From CAMYLR01 sp041577935 (GTDB lineage Bacteria > Gemmatimonadota > Gemmatimonadetes > JACCXV01 > JAHWKZ01), in NCBI GenBank assembly GCA_041577935.1, contig JBFGIA010000065.1, forward strand, positions 1-14,050: DNA of 14,050 nt, read 5' to 3'. The notes under the pieces were generated by a model. That model searched no databases, was not told the DNA's origin, and was given only the letters and a program-made list of their open reading frames with translations. Position numbers and translations under genes: made by a program. Every line of letters begins with the position of its first letter. The stretch's first letter is position 1. Of this stretch, positions 1-6,554 are shown piece after piece.

Positions 1-2
1 AG

Positions 3-719
3 GCGATGGAGACGCTCTGTCGCTCCACTCTCAGGTTCGTCGTAAGCGTGGCTAAGAAGTACCAAAACCAAGGCGTTTCGTTGGCCGACCTGATCAACGA
101 GGGCAACGTCGGGCTCATTCGCGCCGCCCACAAGTTCGACGAGACGAAGGGCATCAAGTTCATCTCGTATGCGGTGTGGTGGATCCGGCAGGCGATCCTG
201 CAGGCGCTCGCCGAGCAATCGCGGATTGTTCGTGTGCCGCTGAACCGTGCTGGGACATTGCATCGAATCGGGCGGCGATCAAACGCGCTGCTTCAAGAGC
301 TCGGGCGAGAACCGTCAGCCGAGGAAATCGCGCGCGGGATGGACATCTCGATCGAGGAGGTTCGCAAGACGATGTCGATCTCGCAGGCGCACCTGTCTTT
401 GGACGCGCCACTGACGCCGGGCGAGGACAACAAGCTGTTGGACTACCTGCCCGATGAATACAGCCCGCTGCCGGATGACAACGCGGCGGAGAGTGCGCGC
501 CGCAGGGCGATCCAACGATCACTCGGTTCGCTCAAGCCCCGTGAGGCGAAGATCCTCCGACTCTACTATGGGCTCGACAACCACGAAGCGATGACCCTGG
601 AGGAGATCGGATCGGTGCTTGGTATCACCCGTGAGCGGGTTCGTCAGATCAAGGAAAAGGCGCTCGACAGGCTGCGCCACCGTTCGCGATCCGAGACGCT
701 GGAGTCGTTTACCGTCTGA
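3..719 (+). CDS. rpoD: Primary RNA polymerase sigma factor (sigma-70/RpoD-like), 5' end outside window
   Basis: C-terminal part of a group 1 sigma-70 factor, the subunit that directs RNA polymerase to housekeeping promoters. The visible 237 residues start inside region 2: the FVVSVAKKY and DLINEGNVGL stretches are region 2.1-2.2, and the KFISYAVWWIRQAI stretch is region 2.3-2.4, which melts and reads the -10 element. Region 3 follows (QELGREPSAEEIA, about residues 98-110, and SLDAPLTPGED, 131-141). Region 4.2 is the helix-turn-helix TLEEIGSVLGITRERVRQIK (about 197-216) that reads the -35 element. The ATG at 6 is almost certainly internal, because the open frame continues to the window edge and region 1.2 is missing. 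The LESF-type C-terminus resembles short Gemmatimonadota RpoD proteins (recalled, not searched). The family call is secure; primary rather than stationary-phase paralogue is likely but inferred. Confidence 0.95.
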   Translation, partial: AMETLCRSTLRFVVSVAKKYQNQGVSLADLINEGNVGLIRAAHKFDETKGIKFISYAVWWIRQAILQALAEQSRIVRVPLNRAGTLHRIGRRSNALLQELGREPSAEEIARGMDISIEEVRKTMSISQAHLSLDAPLTPGEDNKLLDYLPDEYSPLPDDNAAESARRRAIQRSLGSLKPREAKILRLYYGLDNHEAMTLEEIGSVLGITRERVRQIKEKALDRLRHRSRSETLESFTV

Positions 720-821
720 GTGCGCTACCCCGTGGTTCACTGTGTCTCGTCGGAAGCGCGGTAGACGTTCGGCCGATTCCCGCTGGAAGACGGACAGGGT
801 CGGGCCTGTTAATCCAGCACG

Positions 822-1829
822 ATGATGGTGAGGTCTTTCTCGATTTTGAGTAGCGACCCGGCCAGCGCTGGTTTTCGATCTTTGTTGCTGCCACCAAGGG
901 CGCTTTATCCCACGTCGGACGGTGGGGGCAGATTGGTGGAGCGCATCCAGCCCGACGATGGTGGTTCCTGTGCGGCGGCGATCGTCGGGCTTCCCTTTGA
1001 TGCTGCGATTCCGACCCGACCGGGTGCGCGTCGTGGACCCGATGCGTTCAGGACCGCCTTGACACGGTTCTCAGCCGACCACGGGAGTTCCCAGTGGCCG
1101 GTAGGATCGAGGATAACCGATCTCGGAGATGTCGATCTTCGGACCCTCGCGGTCGCAGACGCCCACGATCGTGTTGCGAACGTGCTGGCGGGCGTGCTCG
1201 ATCGCGTTGATTGTCTGATCGCGATCGGCGGCGATCAGAGTCTCTCGTTTCCTGTGTTTCGCGCGTTGGTCGAAGCGCGTGGAGGGAACTGGGGTCTGAT
1301 AAGCTTGGACGCTCATCACGATGTGCGGCCGTACAGTCGCGATTCGATTTCCAGCGGGACATCGATGCGGCGGGTTCTCGAGCTGGAGGCGCTTTCACCC
1401 AAGCAGCTGATACAAATCGGTATCCGACCCTTTGCCAACTCGGCCGTCCATCGCGCGTGGTGCGAGGAGCGGGGAGTGAGCGTGTACGATGTCGCGACGG
1501 TTCGTACACGCGGAATCGCTCAGGTCGCCCAGGAGGCGCTCGAGCGCGCCTCGCAGGAGGTTGATCACCTGTACGTTTCGGTTGATCTGGACGTTATCGA
1601 TCAAGCCCAAGCACCTGGGACCAGTGCGGCGGGGCCGGGGGGGTTATCGGTGTCGGAGGTGCTGCACGCGCTCGAAATATGGGCATCGTCGCCCAACTTT
1701 TCCGGTGGTGACATCATGGAGCTCTCGCCACGATGGGACTGGGGCGACGAGACGGCACAGGTGGCCGCGAGGGCGTTCCTGGCGATCGCGTCGGCGCGGT
1801 GGCCAGTCGTGATCGACAAGGCCGGGTGA
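822..1829 (+). CDS. Ureohydrolase-family protein (arginase/agmatinase fold), divergent active site
   Basis: Member of the arginase/agmatinase/formimidoylglutamase fold, which normally hydrolyses guanidino or formimino groups with two Mn ions. Numbered from ATG 822, motifs are VGLPFDA (55-61), GGDQS (136-140), DAHHD (163-167), SVDLDVID (253-260) with APGT (264-267), and an acidic EL.P motif at E300. Aspartates 163, 167, 255 and 257 and H165 fit the metal ligands. However, the histidine usual in GGDHS is Gln139, and the histidine usual in the HGT motif is Ser178 (SSGT), so two expected active-site histidines are missing. The ATG at 822 has no clear Shine-Dalgarno. GTG 936, preceded by a G-rich run, is an alternative giving 297 residues; I kept 822 because residues 17-45 read like protein continuous with the fold. 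The stop overlaps the next gene. The substrate cannot be told from sequence, and a non-enzymatic or altered activity is possible. Confidence 0.88.
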   Translation: MMVRSFSILSSDPASAGFRSLLLPPRALYPTSDGGGRLVERIQPDDGGSCAAAIVGLPFDAAIPTRPGARRGPDAFRTALTRFSADHGSSQWPVGSRITDLGDVDLRTLAVADAHDRVANVLAGVLDRVDCLIAIGGDQSLSFPVFRALVEARGGNWGLISLDAHHDVRPYSRDSISSGTSMRRVLELEALSPKQLIQIGIRPFANSAVHRAWCEERGVSVYDVATVRTRGIAQVAQEALERASQEVDHLYVSVDLDVIDQAQAPGTSAAGPGGLSVSEVLHALEIWASSPNFSGGDIMELSPRWDWGDETAQVAARAFLAIASARWPVVIDKAG

Positions 1830-2563
1830 GCCGCACCCACCTTCTGTCACTTGTCGGGTCGGTGATGCTTGTCATTAGCTGGCCGTCCCCTGCGCGGTCG
1901 CAGTCGCTTCCTCCCGACCTTCCCACCGACACGTTGCGCATTCAAGCCGACCAGGCGGAACCCGGGATCGCCCTCTCGAGTGGTGAGCGGTTGGTGGTCT
2001 GGGTGGAGAATCGCGTTCGGACCGCTCGGCCCCGAGCCGCGTCCTTGCCGGTCCCCGAGGCGCTGGCTGGCGAGGTAGTCGCCCGGTTTCAAGGCGGTGC
2101 CCGGTTCGCTTGGCCCCTGGAGCCCGCCGTTTGGGCCGCTCCCCGCGAAGGTCGTTTGTCGTTCGGTCTCAACGGTACCGTGGCGCATCAGATGACCGGT
2201 GCGGCTCAGATAATCGTGGCCCGGCTGGGTGTCGATCCAAGTCCCACGCAGAAGATGTTTGCGCCGCCATCCTTGACGTTGGAGCGCACTGTGGGGGGCG
2301 TCAAAGCGCACTACGCCGACCGTGCGGGATTCGGCCTGGACTTGGCCGCGCTTCGCTTTAGGCTGATCACTGCCCAAGGGGCGATTTTCCATCTCGCCTC
2401 TTGGGTACCGGCTGGAGAACGTGAGACGACGTTGCCGCTTCCGCCGCCCGGAGTGCCCTTGCCAGCTGGCGTGCACACTCTCGAAGCGACGATTACGGAT
2501 CGGCTCGGAAACGATGCCCCGAGCGCCACGCTGACGTTCGATTCCGCACGCCAGAATCCCTGA
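1826..2563 (+). CDS. Secreted protein with Ig-like C-terminal region, function unknown
   Basis: A 245-residue protein that I do not recognise as a named family. The chosen start, GTG 1826, overlaps the upstream stop as GTGA and puts a Sec signal peptide at the N-terminus: a short charged start (VSRTH), a hydrophobic core about 6-19, and a likely cleavage site near SPARSQ (21-26). An AAGG four bases upstream is a weak ribosome site. The open frame reaches back to 1733, but that extension lies inside the ureohydrolase gene and would bury the signal peptide. The mature protein has a middle part rich in beta-strand-like segments. Its last 80 or so residues contain GVHTLEATITDRLGN and end SATLTF, the pattern of Ig-like beta-sandwich repeats in cell-envelope proteins. 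No catalytic motif or lipobox is seen. It is probably periplasmic or outer-membrane associated, and co-translated with the ureohydrolase. Confidence 0.8.
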   Translation: MSRTHLLSLVGSVMLVISWPSPARSQSLPPDLPTDTLRIQADQAEPGIALSSGERLVVWVENRVRTARPRAASLPVPEALAGEVVARFQGGARFAWPLEPAVWAAPREGRLSFGLNGTVAHQMTGAAQIIVARLGVDPSPTQKMFAPPSLTLERTVGGVKAHYADRAGFGLDLAALRFRLITAQGAIFHLASWVPAGERETTLPLPPPGVPLPAGVHTLEATITDRLGNDAPSATLTFDSARQNP

Positions 2564-2571
2564 TAGCTAGC

Positions 2572-4383
2572 TTACTGCGGCCCGATACTTTCCAGTTGGC
2601 GCTCTAAAGCGTCGGGCGTGGTTACCGGTTCCAGGCATCGATCCCCCACGCAGACATACGCTCGTGGTGCGCCCTCGATCGGATAACCCAGCGCCTCCAA
2701 CCGTGCCTGTTGCCAGTTCGGGTCGAGGATCTCCGTTACCCGTGACGGCATGTACTGCCGCCAGGCGACCCTCCACAATGCGCGCAAGGTCTGGTCATTG
2801 GTTGGACCGATCAGGTGGATCTGAACCGGCATGTCCATGACGTGGATCGCCGCCAATGCCAGGCTCGCGCCAAGCAGGCCGAAGCCGGTCGCCTCTCCAG
2901 CCAGAGCCTCGATGATCGACTCTGCCCGCTCGTGCCAGCGCTTATCACCGCCCAGTGCCGTCAACGCGACAAAGCCGCTCGCGACCGCAGCGTTATCGGT
3001 CACCGGATAGTGTGGCTGGTCCAGGATTCCATCCGCACGAGCGTCAAACGATCGGTCCCGGCACGCGCCACGCTGAGCGTCGAAGAAATTGCGCTCGATC
3101 ACATTCGCCAAGTTCTCCGCGTGCCTGAAATGGTCGCGACCGCCGGTCCTTTGATAGGCTGCCAGCTGCGCCGCCAGCCACCACGCCTGATCGGTCAGCA
3201 GCAACGGCGCGGCGACATCGATTGCGTCGTCGCCGTAAGGAGGGCGTAGAACGTGCCGCATGGCGCCGTCCGACGTGGATAGCCTGGACGTCAATCGTTC
3301 GACCGTGAGCTCGCACCACGCGGCGATCTCGGGCCAGTCGAGGACCGCGGCGGCCTCAAAAGCGGCGACTACCATCATCCCGTTCCAGTTGGTGTAGAAA
3401 CGATGGTCGATGGTGGGCGTTGGGAGTTTGGCGCGTTCGCTAAGCCCGAGTCCGTAGTACTCGGCTTCTCCGTCTGCATCTTGGCTTCCGAACGCACCAC
3501 CCTCGTGGTGACTCAATGTTTCGAGCACAAACGAGAGAATCCCGCGAACGGTCTCGGCGAATTGCTCCTCGCCTGTCAATCGGTAGGCGTCGAGGTATGC
3601 CATAGCTAGCCGCGCGTTGTCTTCGGCCATCTTCTCGAAGTGAGGCTCGCTCCAATCACGAGTCGTCGAGTACCGGAAAAAACCGCCAGCCAGATGATCG
3701 TAGAGCCCGTATGCACGACTCGCCGACACGCCGGCGTCCCGCATTGCGACCAGCGTCTTCTTGGCCGCCTCCAACGGTGCATCGGCGCCGCTGCCGCGAT
3801 ACGCGTGGAGCAGAAGTCGCACCGCTTCGGGGTGTGGGAATTTTGGTTGAGTTCCAAAACCGCCGTATCGCCAATCAAAGGCGTCGAGAATCGACTCGAC
3901 GACTGTCGTTAGAAATTGTGCATCCAAAGCGCCGGGGCCGGGGCGTTCCAGGAGGGCCGCGGCGCGGCGTTCGCGGACGTTCTCGACGGCCGCGTCCACA
4001 GCTTGCCGATCGTCGATCCAACCGCGGTGGACTCGCTCGAGAATGTCAGTGAACTGAGCTGCTGGGAAGTACGTGCCGCCGGTGATTAGCTCGCCGTCAG
4101 GGGTCAGAAAGGCTGTCGTGGGCCAACCCCCCAGGTTGTAGCGGTCGTTGACGTCGGGTCGCTCGTCGTTGTCGACTCGCACCGGCACGAACCACTCGTT
4201 CACGCGCCGGGCGACCTCAGGGTCGGTATCGGTCGTGTCGTCCATCACGTGACACCAGTGACACCACATCGCCGAGATCCGAAGCAGTATCGGCTTGTTC
4301 TCGCGCTCTGCGCGCGAGAACGCTTCGGGTCCCCATTCGAGCCAATGAACCGGTGAGGCGACGGCGTGGGAATCGAGTCCCAT
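2572..4383 (-). CDS. Thioredoxin-fold DUF255 protein (YyaL/SPATA20 family), shortened
   Basis: A 603-residue protein of the YyaL/SPATA20 family: an N-terminal thioredoxin-like DUF255 domain followed by an alpha/alpha toroid resembling glycan-processing epimerases. Typical N-terminal family wording is present: PVHWLEWGPEAF (11-22), the redox-type motif WCHWCHVM with Cys41 and Cys44, and GGWPTT (85-90) carrying the thioredoxin cis-proline. The toroid shows GGFGTQPKFPHP (174-185), YDHLAGGFFRYS (228-239), EPHFEKMAEDNARLA (246-260), SQDAD (300-304) and WNGMM (333-337). Relatives are usually about 650-750 residues. Here the stretch between SQDAD and WNGMM is only about 28 residues, and the usual EG-F-Y-W segment is absent. 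The biochemical role of the family is poorly known. ATG 4383 has a GGGG about six bases upstream. The gene converges with the secreted-protein gene across 8 bp and diverges from glutamate dehydrogenase. Confidence 0.93.
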   Translation of the reverse strand: MGLDSHAVASPVHWLEWGPEAFSRAERENKPILLRISAMWCHWCHVMDDTTDTDPEVARRVNEWFVPVRVDNDERPDVNDRYNLGGWPTTAFLTPDGELITGGTYFPAAQFTDILERVHRGWIDDRQAVDAAVENVRERRAAALLERPGPGALDAQFLTTVVESILDAFDWRYGGFGTQPKFPHPEAVRLLLHAYRGSGADAPLEAAKKTLVAMRDAGVSASRAYGLYDHLAGGFFRYSTTRDWSEPHFEKMAEDNARLAMAYLDAYRLTGEEQFAETVRGILSFVLETLSHHEGGAFGSQDADGEAEYYGLGLSERAKLPTPTIDHRFYTNWNGMMVVAAFEAAAVLDWPEIAAWCELTVERLTSRLSTSDGAMRHVLRPPYGDDAIDVAAPLLLTDQAWWLAAQLAAYQRTGGRDHFRHAENLANVIERNFFDAQRGACRDRSFDARADGILDQPHYPVTDNAAVASGFVALTALGGDKRWHERAESIIEALAGEATGFGLLGASLALAAIHVMDMPVQIHLIGPTNDQTLRALWRVAWRQYMPSRVTEILDPNWQQARLEALGYPIEGAPRAYVCVGDRCLEPVTTPDALERQLESIGPQ

Positions 4384-4470
4384 TGAGACCCCGTAAACTC
4401 AAGAGGGAGAAGCTGTTGATCGGATCGCCCGGATCTTTAAAACAGCGATGGCCGACCGATGGGGCACGGG

Positions 4471-4478
4471 ATTATACT
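4471..4478. promoter_or_regulatory. Overlapping two-way -10 elements between DUF255 gene and gdh
   Basis: In the 104-bp divergent gap, 4471-4476 reads TATAAT on the minus strand, a perfect -10 hexamer. 4473-4478 reads TATACT (5 of 6) on the plus strand. Neither direction has a convincing -35 at 16-18 bp, so the assignment rests on the -10 match alone. Rightward transcription would begin about at 4485, two to five bases before the gdh ATG at 4488. Leftward transcription would begin near 4464 and give the DUF255 gene a leader of about 80 bases. Confidence 0.45.
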
Positions 4479-4487
4479 GCGCTCGCC

Positions 4488-5801
4488 ATGTCGAACCCAC
4501 CGACTGCTGAATCGACTCCAGCGGCCCCCGACACCGGGACCGTGGACCCAGCCACCGCCGAGCTCGAAACCAATCCGTTCGCTGCGGTCAATCACTACTT
4601 CGACATCGGGGCAACCGCGGCCGGCGTTTCAGAGGACCTTCGGCTGCTGCTCAAGACACCGTATCGTGAGATGCGGGTCGAGGTGCCGGTGAGGATGGAC
4701 GACGGGAGGCTCGAGGTCTTTATCGGCTATCGCGTGCAACACAATGGCGCTCGCGGACCGTACAAGGGGGGAGTCCGCTATCATCCGGAGGCCGACCTGA
4801 GTGAAATCCGGGCGTTGGCCTCGCTGATGACGTGGAAGACCGCGATCGTTGACGTTCCTTTTGGCGGCGCGAAAGGCGGTATCCAGGTCGACCCGCGGGG
4901 AATGAGTCAGCGCGAGCTGCGCGACATGACGCGCCGCTACACCGCGAACATCTCCTACATCCTCGGAATCAATCGCGATATACCAGCACCCGACATGAAC
5001 ACCAATGCGCAGATCATGGCCTGGATGATGGACGCCTACGGCCAGCGTTACGGTCACACGCCGGGGATTGTGACCGGCAAACCGATTCCACTCGGGGGCT
5101 CGCCAGGCCGCGAACAGGCGACCGCTCAGGGGGCCGCGTATGTGCTCGAGTCGGCGGCGACCGATTGTGGTTTTTCACTCGATGGCGCCCGGGTCGCGAT
5201 CCAGGGTTTCGGTAACGTAGGCAGCTGGGGGGCCCGGATTCTGGACAGAATGGGACTCACGATTGTCGCGGTTTCGGATGTCGACGGAGCGATCCTCAAC
5301 GGCGACGGGCTCGATATCCCCCGATTGCTGAAGCACGTTGACGACACGGGTAGCGTGGTCGGGTTCCCGGACACCGATCCGTTGACCCAGGAAGGGCTGC
5401 TGACGTGCGATTGCGACATTCTCATGCCGGCCGCGATCGGCGGCGTGATCACCCCGGAAGTCGCCGCGCGGGTCCAGGCCGGGGTCGTCGTCGAGGCGGC
5501 CAACCACCCGGTGACGCCGGGTGGCGACGATGTTCTCAACGAGCGAGAAATCATCGTGTTGCCGGATCTATTGGTCAACGCCGGCGGGGTGATCGTGTCA
5601 TACTTCGAATGGGTTCAAAACATTCAGAGGTTCCATTGGTCACTCAAGAAGGTGAATAAGGAGCTCAAGCGATTCATTGATCTCGCTTGGCGGGACGTGT
5701 TCACCACCAGCCAGGCCGAGCGGTTAACGTATCGCAACGCTTCCTACATGATCGGGATCTCGCGCGTCATGGAAGCGACCCGCCTCAGAGGTTACGTCTA
5801 G
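4488..5801 (+). CDS. gdhA: Glu/Leu/Phe/Val dehydrogenase, probably glutamate dehydrogenase
   Basis: A cytosolic hexameric-type dehydrogenase of 437 residues that interconverts glutamate with 2-oxoglutarate and ammonia using NAD(P). The substrate domain shows GPYKGGVRYHP (90-100) with the substrate lysine K93, MTWKTA (114-119) with the catalytic lysine K117, PFGGAKGG (124-131), and PAPDMNT (166-172) with the catalytic aspartate D169. The Rossmann domain begins at IQGFGNVG (238-245) with the GxGxxG-type dinucleotide loop. Late motifs are EAANHP (336-341), LPDLLVNAGG (358-367) and SYFEWVQN (371-378). Length and motifs fit the bacterial GDH/GudB type better than Leu or Phe dehydrogenases, which are shorter. 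I chose ATG 4488 because the first 30 residues are then the usual variable lead-in. The frame is open back to 4353, but that part overlaps the divergent gene. No Shine-Dalgarno precedes 4488. Coenzyme preference is not resolved. Confidence 0.95.
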   Translation: MSNPPTAESTPAAPDTGTVDPATAELETNPFAAVNHYFDIGATAAGVSEDLRLLLKTPYREMRVEVPVRMDDGRLEVFIGYRVQHNGARGPYKGGVRYHPEADLSEIRALASLMTWKTAIVDVPFGGAKGGIQVDPRGMSQRELRDMTRRYTANISYILGINRDIPAPDMNTNAQIMAWMMDAYGQRYGHTPGIVTGKPIPLGGSPGREQATAQGAAYVLESAATDCGFSLDGARVAIQGFGNVGSWGARILDRMGLTIVAVSDVDGAILNGDGLDIPRLLKHVDDTGSVVGFPDTDPLTQEGLLTCDCDILMPAAIGGVITPEVAARVQAGVVVEAANHPVTPGGDDVLNEREIIVLPDLLVNAGGVIVSYFEWVQNIQRFHWSLKKVNKELKRFIDLAWRDVFTTSQAERLTYRNASYMIGISRVMEATRLRGYV

Positions 5802-5821
5802 CCCCCCCCATTTCTCCGACA

Positions 5822-5831
5822 GACCTAGGTC
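5822..5831. other. 10-bp perfect palindrome between convergent gdh and minus-strand gene
   Basis: GACCTAGGTC is an exact inverted repeat in the 28-bp gap between the gdh stop and the stop of the minus-strand gene; its last two bases lie in that stop codon. A run of eight C lies just after the gdh stop (5802-5809). There is no T tract on either side and no loop, so it does not look like an intrinsic terminator. It may be a protein-binding site or chance. Confidence 0.3.
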
Positions 5832-6486
5832 AGCACTGCGCCCGGCGAGCCGCGGCTTCGCCTGGTTTGTCGGCGTCTTTGTCGCGCTCCGCGTTGCGGC
5901 AGCGGTCTGCTCGCCAGACCTCGTCGTATCGATCAGCGGGGAGGAACCCCGGCCATGGGATCACGACCGTCACGCCACCATCGTCGGCCAGGGCGAGGGG
6001 TCGCTTCGGTTTCGGAGCACCCGCTCCGGGTAATGACGTCAGCCTCGAGCTGATGAGAGACTCGGCTCGTGCTATCGCCATGCGCCTGGCGTCAACGACC
6101 GGTGCCCGACGCCCGATGCCGGCGGGTTTGACGATCAGTGATTGGGTTGGCTCGGTGAGCGCATTGAGTGTCGTTGGCGGGATCGTTCTGGTCAGCGGCG
6201 CGCGGGCCGACATCGCGGGTTGAAGGATCTCTGTATCGGGTTGCACTGATCGCGTCCGCAGCGGTGGTGTGTGCGCGGGCCTTTGGCCCATGGGTTCTGG
6301 TGCCGCCCCGCGAGGTTGGCTGACGATCGGTGATATCGGGAGCCAATCGCCCTCGTCGATTGGGCCGACATACGTTCTCGAGCCCGGTATTGAAAGCGTC
6401 AGCAGTGCCACGACGTGAATCGCCGCCGCGGCCAGTATGGCGAGCTTGAAAGGCCGTCCCCACCATGTGTTGATGTCAGGATGCAC
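5830..6486 (-). CDS. Single-pass membrane protein with proline-rich periplasmic region, unknown
   Basis: A 218-residue protein with no family I recognise. It has a short charged N-terminus, one strongly hydrophobic segment at about 14-33 (start LAILAAAAIHVVALL), then a long region rich in Pro, Arg, Thr and Ala (about 40-130). A more structured part (about 130-200) includes a VTVVIPWPGFLP stretch, and the tail is very polar, ending in Cys. Inside-positive residues before the segment suggest the C-terminus faces the periplasm. The anchor plus proline-rich linker recalls TonB-type envelope-spanning proteins, but no TonB C-terminal domain is visible, so I make no functional call. The start is GTG 6486, supported by a strong GAGGAGG ribosome site just upstream. 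It lies 68 bp downstream of thyX on the same strand and is probably the last gene of the doxX-thyX transcript. Confidence 0.78.
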   Translation of the reverse strand: MHPDINTWWGRPFKLAILAAAAIHVVALLTLSIPGSRTYVGPIDEGDWLPISPIVSQPRGAAPEPMGQRPAHTPPLRTRSVQPDTEILQPAMSARAPLTRTIPPTTLNALTEPTQSLIVKPAGIGRRAPVVDARRMAIARAESLISSRLTSLPGAGAPKPKRPLALADDGGVTVVIPWPGFLPADRYDEVWRADRCRNAERDKDADKPGEAAARRAQC

Positions 6487-6490
6487 GCAC

Positions 6491-6497
6491 CCTCCTC
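6491..6497 (-). promoter_or_regulatory. Strong ribosome binding site fixing the GTG start at 6486
   Basis: On the minus strand 6497-6491 reads GAGGAGG, one of the best Shine-Dalgarno matches in the window, four to five bases before GTG 6486. It decides the start of the proline-rich membrane protein and is good evidence that this otherwise unrecognised gene is real. Confidence 0.75.
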
Positions 6498-6554
6498 GTG
6501 CCGATTACACTTGGCTTCGACGAAGGGTTCGAACCGGTCTATTCCTGGCGGTGA

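Noticed and set aside
725..764. Possible terminator hairpin after the sigma factor (CTACCCCG with CGCGGTAG)
   Set aside because: One mismatch in eight, a 24-base loop and no T tract; too weak for a terminator call.
785..813. Possible promoter before the ureohydrolase (GTTAAT at 808-813)
   Set aside because: The -10 match is 4 of 6 and the sequence at -35 distance (GGAAGA) does not resemble TTGACA.
1847..2476. Long minus-strand open frame (about 209 codons) across the secreted-protein gene
   Set aside because: It is antisense to a gene with a signal peptide, an operon-type start and an Ig-like pattern. Its translation is Arg/Gly/His-rich low-information sequence, typical of a shadow frame in GC-rich DNA.
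2564..2572. Palindromic TAGCTA/AGCTAGCT between the convergent stops
   Set aside because: Short, without stem-loop space or a T tract, and made mostly of stop-codon bases on both strands.
5687..6223. Plus-strand open frame of about 178 codons overlapping the end of gdh and the proline-rich gene
   Set aside because: It starts inside gdh in another frame and has no ribosome site or recognisable motif. The minus-strand gene here has a strong Shine-Dalgarno and a membrane segment.
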